A DNA stretch of 64,000 nt from Lachnospira multipara ATCC 19207. Its GTDB lineage: Bacteria; Bacillota; Clostridia; Lachnospirales; Lachnospiraceae. Position 1 is the stretch's first letter, and every line of letters starts with the position of its first letter. Location: contig NZ_AUJG01000001.1 in NCBI RefSeq assembly GCF_000424105.1, positions 310,001 through 374,000 of the forward strand, read 5' to 3'. The position numbers were made by a program, and so were the translations under genes. The notes under the pieces were generated by a model. That model was given only the letters and a program-made list of their open reading frames with translations. It made no database searches and had not been told where the DNA came from. Of this stretch, positions 52,301 through 60,789 are shown piece after piece.

Positions 52301-53371
52301 TTAGTCATCCACCTCAGGTAATTTCACATTATCGGCCTGTTCCTCGTATTCCTTAGCAATGTCATTATAGTTGCTAGCCATTTCATCATCCCCATCTTCT
52401 TCTGCTTCAAGGGCTAGTTTTTTATAGCATCTTGAAAGAGAGTAGCGTGGGGTATCGGTGCAGGCATGGATATCAATAATGCTTGCAGTTTCATTGGCAG
52501 CATTTATAAACCAAAGAATGGCCTGCTCGTAATCTAGATTATCCTCATAGTAGTAGCCAAGCTCAAGACAGGTCTCTGCACTTGGGTTGTCGCAAAGCTC
52601 TAAGGATACTAGCTTGAAGAAATTATCAAAATCATTTTCTAGCCTATAGACATGTATTAGCGCCACGCGGATGTACTTTAGAGTGTCCTCTTTATAGTAG
52701 TTAGAGCGTGACATTTTCTCCAAATAAGGATGAGCCTTTAGAAAATCCTGACGGTCACCGGAAATAAATAGCTCCTTAATAAACATGCAAAGGGCATAGT
52801 CAAGGAAGGTAACCCCAGAATCTAGGGATTTATAGTAAATGTCAAAATCCCTTTTGGAATGATTAGATATAGGCCTATGACTAATGCTTATGTCACTATC
52901 AAAAATCACAGGATCAAGGCGCACTGTCTCATGGATTGGCGAAATCCAAGTAAATTGTCGAATGCGCTTATAAAGCTTTGCTCTGCGTTCAGTTTTAAAG
53001 TTATAGCTGGTGTTGTATTTTGAGTCGTTGACATAAAGGAAGGTGACCATCTCGATTTCTGGCATCATAACCTCCTTAAGCTTTAATAGCATTTCAAGAT
53101 TGTCAGGGGTTAGGACCTCATCCGCATCTGCGCTAAAGATGTAGTCACAACTACATTTTGAAAAAGCAAAATTTCTGGCAGCACTAAAGTCGTTGACCCA
53201 CTTAAAATCATAGATTTTATCAGTATATTCTAGAGCAATTTCTTTTGTAGCGTCTGTGGAACCTGTGTCTACCACGACGATTTCGTCAAAGGCAGGCTTG
53301 TAGGAATCAAGACATTCTCTAAGGCATTTCTCTTCATTTTTCACGATTAAACATAGACTAAATGTTGTCAT
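52301..53371 (-). CDS. Family 2 glycosyltransferase with C-terminal helical repeats
   Basis: 356 aa. GT-A domain (~1-200): 'SLCLIVKNEEKCLRECL', 'VVVDTGSTDATKEIA', 'NDFSAARNFAF', and 'SADADE' as the metal site. The rest is TPR-like ('SAETCLELGYYYEDNLDYEQAILWF'). This layout is shared with SunS-type and other 'KNEE' transferases. The minus-strand start at 53371 follows GGAGG. Acceptor unknown. Confidence 0.87.
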   Translation of the reverse strand: MTTFSLCLIVKNEEKCLRECLDSYKPAFDEIVVVDTGSTDATKEIALEYTDKIYDFKWVNDFSAARNFAFSKCSCDYIFSADADEVLTPDNLEMLLKLKEVMMPEIEMVTFLYVNDSKYNTSYNFKTERRAKLYKRIRQFTWISPIHETVRLDPVIFDSDISISHRPISNHSKRDFDIYYKSLDSGVTFLDYALCMFIKELFISGDRQDFLKAHPYLEKMSRSNYYKEDTLKYIRVALIHVYRLENDFDNFFKLVSLELCDNPSAETCLELGYYYEDNLDYEQAILWFINAANETASIIDIHACTDTPRYSLSRCYKKLALEAEEDGDDEMASNYNDIAKEYEEQADNVKLPEVDD

Positions 53372-53523
53372 AAAAGACCTCCGAAGAATATTCAGCTTTG
53401 TTTACATTTTCTATACTAATTTTATAACAAATATAGAAATTTAACAATATAATTATGTGCTATAATGGTCTAAAACTAGTATGTTAGTATATGTAAATTT
53501 GACTTAGAAGATTGGAAATTACT

Positions 53524-56049
53524 ATGTATGTTATTGTAAAAAATGTTCTTAGAATATCAGTAAGAAATCTGGTGGAATTTTTGTGCACCAGTGGAGATAT
53601 AGACAAGCGAAGTACAGGAATATCAGACGTTCATGCCATGCAGGAGGGCGCAAGAATCCATAGGAAAATTCAGCATGCCGCAGGTTCTGCATATCACGCA
53701 GAAGTCCCTCTTAAGATGGAGTTTAATCAGGTGACAAATTTTGGAAATCCTTATGTCATTCAGATTGAGGGAAGAGCAGACGGCATTATTGCTGATATTG
53801 TAGAGGATGAGGAGGGCAATAAAACTCCCCTAGGTCCTGTTACTGTGGATGAAATTAAGACTATGCAGTCAGGCATTACAAAACTAAAGGAGCCCGTTTA
53901 TGTTCATAAGGCACAGGCCATGGTCTATGCCTATATTTATGCTACAAAAAATGAGCTAGATTCCATAACAGTTCAGATGACTTACTGCAATCCAGAGACA
54001 GAATTTACAAAAAAATTCGTGGAGGAATATACTTACGAGGACCTTTCTAGCTGGTTTAATAAGCTTTTATTAGATTTTAAAAAATGGACAGACTTCCTTT
54101 TAGATGAAAGAGCAAGACGAAATGAATCCATTAGAAATTTATCTTTTCCTTTTGAATATCGCGAGGGTCAAAAGGCCATAATTTCTAGTGTCTATAGAAC
54201 TATAACAAGTAAAGAGCATATGTATATTCAGGCACCGACAGGTGTTGGTAAGACTATTTCTACAGTTTATCCTTCTGTTCAGGCTATGGGGCGAGACTAT
54301 ATAGATAAGATTTTTTATCTCACTTCTAAGACTATAACTAGAACGGTAGCAGAGGATACCTTTGAGATATTAAGAGATAAGGGCCTTTCCTTTAGGGCAA
54401 TTACTTTAACTGCTAAGGAAAAGATTTGTCCACTTGATGAGTGTGAATGTAACCCTCAGGTTTGTCCTTATGCTAAGGGGCATTATGACAGAGTTAATAT
54501 GGCAGTTTATGACATGATTACTCATGAGAAAACCATAACTAGAGATGTGGTTTTACAATATGCTAAGGAGCAGACGGTATGTCCTTTTGAAATGGAACTA
54601 GATGCTAGCTACTGGTGTGATGGCATAATTTGTGATTATAACTACGTTTTTGATCCAGATGCTTGCCTTAAGAGATACTTTGCAGAGGGCAATAAGGGGG
54701 ATTACTGCATCCTTGTGGATGAGGCCCACAACCTAGTGGATAGGGCTAGAGATATGTATAGTGCAAGGCTAATTAAAGAGGACTTCTTAGAGGTTAAAAA
54801 GCTACTAAAGGATCCTTCTGAGAAAAAAATTGTGTCTGCTATTAATAAATGTAACAAGGAACTTATTGAGTTAAAGAAAGAGGCCAAGTCCTTTAAAAAG
54901 CTAATTTCCTTTGGAAAGTTTAGTTTAGCCCTAGAGCGTCTTGGAGGTGTTCTTATGAAATATTTAGAGCGTCAAAAGGGCAAGCCAGTTTACCCAGAAC
55001 TACTGGATTTTTACTTTGATATTAGACATTTCTTAGCTATGGAGGATATTGCCGATGAAAAATATGTGCGCTACGTGGAGGAGGATGAAAGGGGAAATTT
55101 TGTAATAAATTTATCTTGCATCGACCCTTCAGGAAACATAAGCACTAGACTAGGTCAGGTAAAAAGCGCCATTTTCTTTTCTGCAACCCTACTTCCAATT
55201 AATTATTACAAGGAAATGATTACAGGAAAAGTGTCTGATAAGGCGATTTATGCTAACTCTCCATTTGATAAGGATAAGAAGAGAGTTATTGTTGCAAGGG
55301 ATGTAAGTAGCAGATATTCTAGAAGAAATGAGACAGAGTATCGAAAGATTTGCAGCTATATTGATGGTATGGTTAAGGCAAAACCCGGCAAATACATGGT
55401 TTTCTTCCCATCCTTTGCCTTTATGGAAAAGGTTTATGACCTTTACACTAATTACTATCTTAATCCCTTTGACCCTGAGGTTAATGTAATTATGCAGTCT
55501 AGCAAGATGTCTGAAATTGAGAGAGAAGAATTTTTAAAAAATTTCACATCTAAGGAAGACTCCCTTTTAAACGTTACATTTGCCTTCTCCTTAGAAGACG
55601 GGAAACTAAGTGATGGTCTTAAAGTGGATGATAAATTTGATAGGGCTAATTTAAAGCGAGACATTAAGTCTTTAGTAGGCTTTTGCGTCCTTGGAGGTAT
55701 ATTTTCAGAAGGAATTGACCTAAAAGAGGACAGCCTTATTGGAACCGCCATTGTAGGTACGGGAATTCCTATGATTTGCAGGTCTAGAGACATTATTAAG
55801 GACTACTTTAACGACAACAAGAAGGATGGCTATTCCTATGCTTATGTCTATCCTGGTATGAATAAGGTCTTGCAGGCAGCAGGCAGAGTTATTAGAACCG
55901 CCGATGATGAGGGGGTTATTTTACTTCTTGATGACAGATTCCTAACCCCTGAGTACGAGGCCCTTTTCCCAAGGGAGTGGGACAAGGTTTATCCTATAAA
56001 CAAGGATTATTTGGAAAATGTTGTAAAGGACTTCTGGGGCATTAAATAG
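53524..56049 (+). CDS. Cas4-like nuclease fused to an XPD/DinG-type helicase
   Basis: The ATG at 53524 is chosen over an in-frame TTG at 53512; the ribosome site is weak. 841 aa. Residues ~30-190 form a PD-(D/E)XK nuclease of the RecB/Cas4 class: His in 'GARIHRKIQ', Asp in 'IEGRADGII', 'VDEIKTM' and 'KAQAMVYAY'. Then a superfamily 2 helicase with 'YIQAPTGVGKTISTV', cysteines of an iron-sulphur domain ('KICPLDECECNPQVCPY', 'TVCPFEM'), 'DEAHNL', and a C-terminal 'QAAGRVIRTADDEG'. Fits a DNA-repair helicase-nuclease; known from other Firmicutes. Confidence 0.88.
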   Translation: MYVIVKNVLRISVRNLVEFLCTSGDIDKRSTGISDVHAMQEGARIHRKIQHAAGSAYHAEVPLKMEFNQVTNFGNPYVIQIEGRADGIIADIVEDEEGNKTPLGPVTVDEIKTMQSGITKLKEPVYVHKAQAMVYAYIYATKNELDSITVQMTYCNPETEFTKKFVEEYTYEDLSSWFNKLLLDFKKWTDFLLDERARRNESIRNLSFPFEYREGQKAIISSVYRTITSKEHMYIQAPTGVGKTISTVYPSVQAMGRDYIDKIFYLTSKTITRTVAEDTFEILRDKGLSFRAITLTAKEKICPLDECECNPQVCPYAKGHYDRVNMAVYDMITHEKTITRDVVLQYAKEQTVCPFEMELDASYWCDGIICDYNYVFDPDACLKRYFAEGNKGDYCILVDEAHNLVDRARDMYSARLIKEDFLEVKKLLKDPSEKKIVSAINKCNKELIELKKEAKSFKKLISFGKFSLALERLGGVLMKYLERQKGKPVYPELLDFYFDIRHFLAMEDIADEKYVRYVEEDERGNFVINLSCIDPSGNISTRLGQVKSAIFFSATLLPINYYKEMITGKVSDKAIYANSPFDKDKKRVIVARDVSSRYSRRNETEYRKICSYIDGMVKAKPGKYMVFFPSFAFMEKVYDLYTNYYLNPFDPEVNVIMQSSKMSEIEREEFLKNFTSKEDSLLNVTFAFSLEDGKLSDGLKVDDKFDRANLKRDIKSLVGFCVLGGIFSEGIDLKEDSLIGTAIVGTGIPMICRSRDIIKDYFNDNKKDGYSYAYVYPGMNKVLQAAGRVIRTADDEGVILLLDDRFLTPEYEALFPREWDKVYPINKDYLENVVKDFWGIK

Positions 56050-56167
56050 TTAAAAAACTAGATTATCGTCTATTGTGATAAAATATAAAATATGTTATCA
56101 TTGTTATAGATTATGGCGTGAAAAAATCTATAAAGACAAGAAAATGATTCTAATGCGAGGAGTTCAC

Positions 56168-57103
56168 ATGGAAGATACAGAATTTGAAAAGCTTATTGGG
56201 CAATACATCAAGCGTAAGGCCGACAGAAATGAGTGGATGGCACTTGGTTTTGATGAATTCCAATGTATGGAAATTAATAGGGGTTTGGAAAATGGAGTAG
56301 ATGTATCGATTTATTGCAATCCGGAATTTAACGCGGCTAGCATGAAATCTCTTAGACTAGGTCTTGAAGAAGGGATGGATGTTCGCCCTTTTGCTGCGCC
56401 TGAGTTTGACTACATGCAAATGGAGGAAATAAAGGAAGCAATTAGAGCAGGAATCGATATTGAAGATGTGTGTAATCCACATTACTCGAATTCAGTTATT
56501 AGAGAAATTCGTCTAGCTAGAAAGATTGGCTATGACATTTCTAGGTTTGCAAAATCTGGTTATTCTGGCGAGGTTTTAAGGCAGATTAGAATGGCAAAGA
56601 AAGACGATTTAGATATTGATTTTTTTGTAAAGGACAATTACGATGCCTTTCAGCTTAACGAACTGCGACTAGGTATAAAGTCTTGCGTAGATGTGACGAA
56701 ATATATGTTGCATGAATACACTGGCGAGCAAATGGAGCAGTTAAGAATAGGCCTTGAAAATGGTATCGATATCGAAGTTTATAATCAGTTAGGGTTCTCA
56801 TCCGGCCAAATGAAGGAAATTAGGCTGGGTCTTGAAGCGGGAATAGATGTTGCATCTTATGCTGATCCTTTTTATGATGCAGTTACCATGAGGGAAAAAA
56901 GAGAACAATTAGAGCGAGGAGATTCTAAAGAAGAACCTACTCTTAATGATTTGCAAAGTCAAGAAATACTACTTGGACTTACTAGTGGTGTGGACGTCAG
57001 TTTATATGCGGATGCAAGATATAGCTTTAAACAGATGGAAGCCATTAGATTGCGTTTAGAAAGAGGCGAGGATGCTTCAGATCTTTTGATTTATGCAAAT
57101 TAG
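56168..57103 (+). CDS. Protein made of eleven 26-residue repeats
   Basis: The ATG at 56168 (MEDTEFEKL), five bases after GCGAGGAG, is preferred to the in-frame ATG at 56075. After ~30 residues the whole protein (311 aa) is a chain of ~26-residue units with the pattern [FY]-S-x3-QM-x-EIRLGLE-x-GIDV-x2-YA-x-P. One short linker (SKEEPTLND) breaks it near residue 255. Likely helix-turn solenoid used for protein binding, intracellular (no signal peptide). The repeat is not one I can name. A FapA homologue follows 42 bases later, perhaps cotranscribed. Confidence 0.75.
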   Translation: MEDTEFEKLIGQYIKRKADRNEWMALGFDEFQCMEINRGLENGVDVSIYCNPEFNAASMKSLRLGLEEGMDVRPFAAPEFDYMQMEEIKEAIRAGIDIEDVCNPHYSNSVIREIRLARKIGYDISRFAKSGYSGEVLRQIRMAKKDDLDIDFFVKDNYDAFQLNELRLGIKSCVDVTKYMLHEYTGEQMEQLRIGLENGIDIEVYNQLGFSSGQMKEIRLGLEAGIDVASYADPFYDAVTMREKREQLERGDSKEEPTLNDLQSQEILLGLTSGVDVSLYADARYSFKQMEAIRLRLERGEDASDLLIYAN

Positions 57104-57145
57104 TTTTCTTATAACCTTTAGTGTGTATGTAAAGGGGGTGAGCAG

Positions 57146-58564
57146 GTGGACGATACAATTGAAAATGTAGAGAATGGTAAAGATATTCAAATAAAGTTAT
57201 CTGACGATAGAATGGAGGCTGCAATTCAATTATCTAAGCCTGACTCAAAAGAAAGCGATTATACCCGCGATGAGGTTTTAAATAAGCTTGCGGAAGTGGG
57301 TATAAAAACTGGAATTGACGAGGAAAAGATACTTGAAATTGTAAGCCAAAAAAAATTTGGACAATTTTTCATAATCGCAACAGGTAGACCAGTGGAAGCC
57401 GGCGAAGATGGTTTTTATGACTATTTTTTTGATGTAGATATGGCTGGAAATGGCGGTAGCAAGCCTACTGTTAGAGAGGATGGATCAATAGATTTCTTTA
57501 CTAACACTCTTTTTGTTAAGGTTAAGGAAGGAGATTTGCTATGTAAATATCACGAGCCAACAAAGGGTAACTTTGGCTTTGATGTTTTAGGTAAGTTACT
57601 GGTTCCAAAGCCTGGAAAACCAGCACCAAGAATTAGAGGCAAGGGCTTTATAGTTTCTGAGGATGGCCTCGATTACTATGCTGCAAAGACGGGTAAGGTT
57701 GAATTTAGAAACTATGATTTAAATATTAGTGATGTCCTTGATATTAGCGGAGATGTGGACTTAAGCGTTGGTAATATTGACTTTGACGGGGATATTAATA
57801 TTTCTGGTGGAGTAAGATCTGGTGTTAATATTAATGCCATGGGAAATATTTATATTAGCGGCTTTGTTGAGGGTGCTAATATTAAGTCTAAGAAGGACAT
57901 TATAATTAAGGATGGCTGTAATACTAAGGGGATTGGTAAGATCGTGGCAGATGGCTGCGTTCAGGCTAGATTCTTTGAAAATACATCGGTATTTTGTAAG
58001 GGTGACATAAAGGCAGATTACATTCTTAATTCCACAGCCGTAGCTTATGGAAAGGTCTATGTTTCAGGTAACAGAGGTTCTATTATTGGTGGTGATGTCA
58101 CAGGGGTTTTAGGCGTTGAGATGGAGGAATGCGGACACGAGACTAATGCTAAGACTGTTGTTAGAGTTGGCGCCACTAAGGAAATTAGGCATGAATATGC
58201 GGAATGCATTATGAAAATAAAAGAGATAGATTCAGCTATAGATACCTTTGATCAGGCCCTTGAAAAGATTGCTCTTTTAAAGGAAGCTGAATCAGACAAA
58301 TATAATAAGGATATGGAGACTAGAATTTTCCAATCTAAGATTGTAAAGAAAGCGGAGAAGTCAAAGGCAGAGGTGAGAAGTAAAGAGCTCTTTTCAATGA
58401 TTAGAGAGTCGGAAAGATCAGTGGTTAAGATAAAGAAGAACTGTTATCCAGGCTGTCGAATTATTATGGATGATAAGAGTTATATTCCAACTACCGTTTT
58501 TGAACACATTTTAGTAAAGAAATCGCAAAATGCTATTAAGTTAATAGATTATGATGATGATTGA
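57146..58564 (+). CDS. FapA-family (DUF342) protein
   Basis: GTG start at 57146, five bases after AAGGGGGTG. 472 aa. The N-terminal region (~1-170) has the DUF342 'GRPVEAGEDGFYDYFF' and 'VKEGDLLCKYHEPTKG'; the beta-helix-like middle (~170-320) has 'VDLSVGNIDFDGDINISGGV' and 'GNIYISGFVEGANI'; the C-terminus is helical/coiled. FapA-type proteins are intracellular and linked to flagella, pili or signalling in various bacteria, with no settled biochemical role. Confidence 0.87.
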   Translation: MDDTIENVENGKDIQIKLSDDRMEAAIQLSKPDSKESDYTRDEVLNKLAEVGIKTGIDEEKILEIVSQKKFGQFFIIATGRPVEAGEDGFYDYFFDVDMAGNGGSKPTVREDGSIDFFTNTLFVKVKEGDLLCKYHEPTKGNFGFDVLGKLLVPKPGKPAPRIRGKGFIVSEDGLDYYAAKTGKVEFRNYDLNISDVLDISGDVDLSVGNIDFDGDINISGGVRSGVNINAMGNIYISGFVEGANIKSKKDIIIKDGCNTKGIGKIVADGCVQARFFENTSVFCKGDIKADYILNSTAVAYGKVYVSGNRGSIIGGDVTGVLGVEMEECGHETNAKTVVRVGATKEIRHEYAECIMKIKEIDSAIDTFDQALEKIALLKEAESDKYNKDMETRIFQSKIVKKAEKSKAEVRSKELFSMIRESERSVVKIKKNCYPGCRIIMDDKSYIPTTVFEHILVKKSQNAIKLIDYDDD

Positions 58565-58613
58565 TAGTAAGCGTGTTTTGTAACATTTTACAAGAATAAC
58601 TTTAGAAATTTAG

Positions 58614-58648
58614 AAAACCACTAGTTGAGAATGCTAGTGGTTTTTTTT
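58614..58648 (+). terminator. Terminator after the FapA homologue
   Basis: AAAACCACTAG pairs with CTAGTGGTTTT around TTGAGAATG; eight T. Confidence 0.95.
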
Positions 58649-58704
58649 AAGGCCTAAAAGTAGTATTATTATAGATGTAAAAAATGAAATCTGAAGGAGT
58701 AATG

Positions 58705-59649
58705 ATGATTGAGAACATAGTATCTATCGAGCTTCCAGTGCATGAAAAGCTTGTAATTAAGAAGAGACGTCTACAGCCTGAAGGGCTTAGCAAAAAGGAG
58801 CTATCAAAGCTTCCTAGATTCTCTTTAGTTACTGGAATTCATGGGGATGAGCTTGATGGACAGTATATTATTTTTGAATTAATAAGACATATTAAAATGC
58901 ATGAGGACAAACTAAAGGGTATCATTGACATTTACCCATGTGTTAATCCTTTAGGACTTGATAGTGGATACCGCGGAATTCCTATGTTTGACCTAGATAT
59001 GAATAGGGTGTTTCCTGGTATGAGTAATGGCGCTTTTGCAGAATATGCAGCTGCAAATCTAGTTAATGACATTATAGGGTCTGACATGTGCCTTGATATT
59101 CACTCAAGTAATAAATTCGTAAAGGAAATGTTACAGGTTCGTCTAAATGATGATAACGAGGAGAAGTTACTTCCTTTCGCAAAGTCACTAAATGCTGACT
59201 TTGTCTGGGTTTATTCTTCCCTTCCAGTAAGAGAGGCAACCCTTTCTTATTCCTTAAATCATCTTGGGGTGCCAACTATGGTAGTTGAGATGGGCGTTGG
59301 TAATAGAATTAGTAAGAGCTACTGTAAGCAGCTTTTTGAAGGTGTACTAAACTTACTTAAGCAAGTAGGTGTCTGGGATGGGGATACTAAGCCGGTTAAG
59401 GAACCTATTGTTTCTAAAGAGGGTGAGGTTACCTTTATTAGTGCTCTAGAATCTGGACTTTTTGTGCCTAATATGGAAAATCTTGGAGAGATTTCTATTG
59501 GCAGTCACATAGGAGATATTATTGAACCTATTGAAGGACGCATTTTACAGCATTTAGAGTCGCCGGTGGATGGAATTATATTTACTATTAGAGAGCATCC
59601 GGTAGTTTATAAGGGTGCGCTACTTTGCAGAATTTATCATAAGGATTAG
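58705..59649 (+). CDS. M14-like succinylglutamate desuccinylase/aspartoacylase family protein
   Basis: AAGGAG (58694-58699) suits the second of two adjacent ATGs (58705, MIENIVSIEL). 314 aa. Zinc ligands are visible: His and Glu in 'GIHGDELDG' and His in 'LDIHSSN'. The substrate Arg is in 'DMNRVFPG'. The C-terminal beta domain has 'IEGRILQHLESPVDGII'. The family deacylates small amides; the true substrate is unknown. The next gene is a diverged paralogue, nine bases on. Confidence 0.85.
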   Translation: MIENIVSIELPVHEKLVIKKRRLQPEGLSKKELSKLPRFSLVTGIHGDELDGQYIIFELIRHIKMHEDKLKGIIDIYPCVNPLGLDSGYRGIPMFDLDMNRVFPGMSNGAFAEYAAANLVNDIIGSDMCLDIHSSNKFVKEMLQVRLNDDNEEKLLPFAKSLNADFVWVYSSLPVREATLSYSLNHLGVPTMVVEMGVGNRISKSYCKQLFEGVLNLLKQVGVWDGDTKPVKEPIVSKEGEVTFISALESGLFVPNMENLGEISIGSHIGDIIEPIEGRILQHLESPVDGIIFTIREHPVVYKGALLCRIYHKD

Positions 59650-59658
59650 GGAAAATTA

Positions 59659-60594
59659 ATGGTTAAAGAAACAGTTTTTAGCTTAAAAGGCTTATATCGT
59701 GAAGATTTTAAAATCGAGGCTTATCGTTTCGGACAGGGAGAGAAATCTGCGGCCATTGTAGGGGCTCTTCGTGGAAATGAAATGCAGCAGCTCTACATTT
59801 GCTCACAGCTTATTAAGACTTTAAAGTACTTAGAGGCTCACGGGGCAATTACTCACAATCATGAAATTGTTGTGATTCCAAGCGCTAACAGCTTTTCCAT
59901 GAACATCGAGAAGAGATTTTGGGCTATTGATAATCAGGATATAAATAGACAGTTCCCAGGAGATGAAACTGGGGATACTACAAAGCAGATTGCAGCTGCT
60001 ATTTTTAATAGAGTAAAGGGTTATAGTTATGGCATTCAGTTTGCATCCTTTTACATGCCGGGAGATTTTATTCCTCATGTAAGACTTATGGATACTGGCC
60101 ATCAAAATGCTTCTCTTGCCAACCTTTTTGGCCTTCCTTATGTAATTATTCGAAAGCCAAAGCCTATGGATACAGTAACTCTAAATTATAATTGGCAAAT
60201 GCAGGGCACGAATGCATTTTCAATATACACTAATAGCACTGACTTAATTGATGAAACTTCGGCAAGACAGGCAGTTTCCTCTGTGCTTAGATTCTTAACT
60301 AGAATGGGTATCTTAAAATATAACAACCATTCCGGTTTTATTGCTAGTATCACTAATGAAGAGGATTTAATGGCTGTAAAGTCTGAGACTGCAGGCTTTT
60401 ATAAAAGACTTAAAAATCCAGGAGATTTCTGCTCTCATGAGGAGGTCATAGCACAAATTCTTGACCCACACGAAGGGGAAATAAAGGCAGAAATTAAGTC
60501 TCCTACAGAGGGCATCGTATTCTTTGCCCACACAGCTCCTATGGTTTTAGGGGATGAGGTAGTTTATAAAATTCTTAGAAGAATGCATGAATAG
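59659..60594 (+). CDS. Diverged M14-like paralogue lacking zinc ligands
   Basis: 311 aa, alignable with the preceding protein: 'VGALRGNEMQ' in place of 'TGIHGDELDG', 'QDINRQFPG' in place of 'LDMNRVFPG', 'YGIQFASF' in place of 'LDIHSSNK'. Both zinc His are therefore changed (to Arg and Gln), while Glu and the Asn-Arg substrate segment remain. The C-terminal beta domain ('SPTEGIVFFAHTAPMVLGDEV') is kept. Either a pseudo-enzyme partner of its neighbour or an enzyme with another mechanism. Stops just before the purL promoter. Confidence 0.8.
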   Translation: MVKETVFSLKGLYREDFKIEAYRFGQGEKSAAIVGALRGNEMQQLYICSQLIKTLKYLEAHGAITHNHEIVVIPSANSFSMNIEKRFWAIDNQDINRQFPGDETGDTTKQIAAAIFNRVKGYSYGIQFASFYMPGDFIPHVRLMDTGHQNASLANLFGLPYVIIRKPKPMDTVTLNYNWQMQGTNAFSIYTNSTDLIDETSARQAVSSVLRFLTRMGILKYNNHSGFIASITNEEDLMAVKSETAGFYKRLKNPGDFCSHEEVIAQILDPHEGEIKAEIKSPTEGIVFFAHTAPMVLGDEVVYKILRRMHE

Positions 60595-60667
60595 ATGTTT
60601 GAGTTTTATCGACTTTGATTGTGTGTGTGAAACTTAAAAAAATAATCTTTTTTGCCTAGTTAATGAA

Positions 60668-60696
60668 TTGATTTACTTATTTTGCTGTGTTAAAAT
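60668..60696 (+). promoter_or_regulatory. Promoter of purL
   Basis: TTGATT (60668-60673), 17-base spacer, TAAAAT (60691-60696). The start site falls in the hairpin below. Confidence 0.6.
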
Positions 60697-60698
60697 TG

Positions 60699-60733
60699 AG
60701 ACCTGTTGAGTGTATTCTCAACGGGTCTTTTTT
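60699..60733 (+). terminator. Hairpin with U-run at the start of the purL leader
   Basis: AGACCTGTTGAG-TGTATT-CTCAACGGGTCT then TTTTTT. It ends the upstream pair, but because it begins at the predicted purL start it could also act on purL transcripts, recalling the hairpin at the purE start. Confidence 0.85.
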
Positions 60734-60789
60734 GGTAGCGTTTACCTTTAGAGGCGAGGAATGATTTATTAAATATTTAGGAGGACGAC

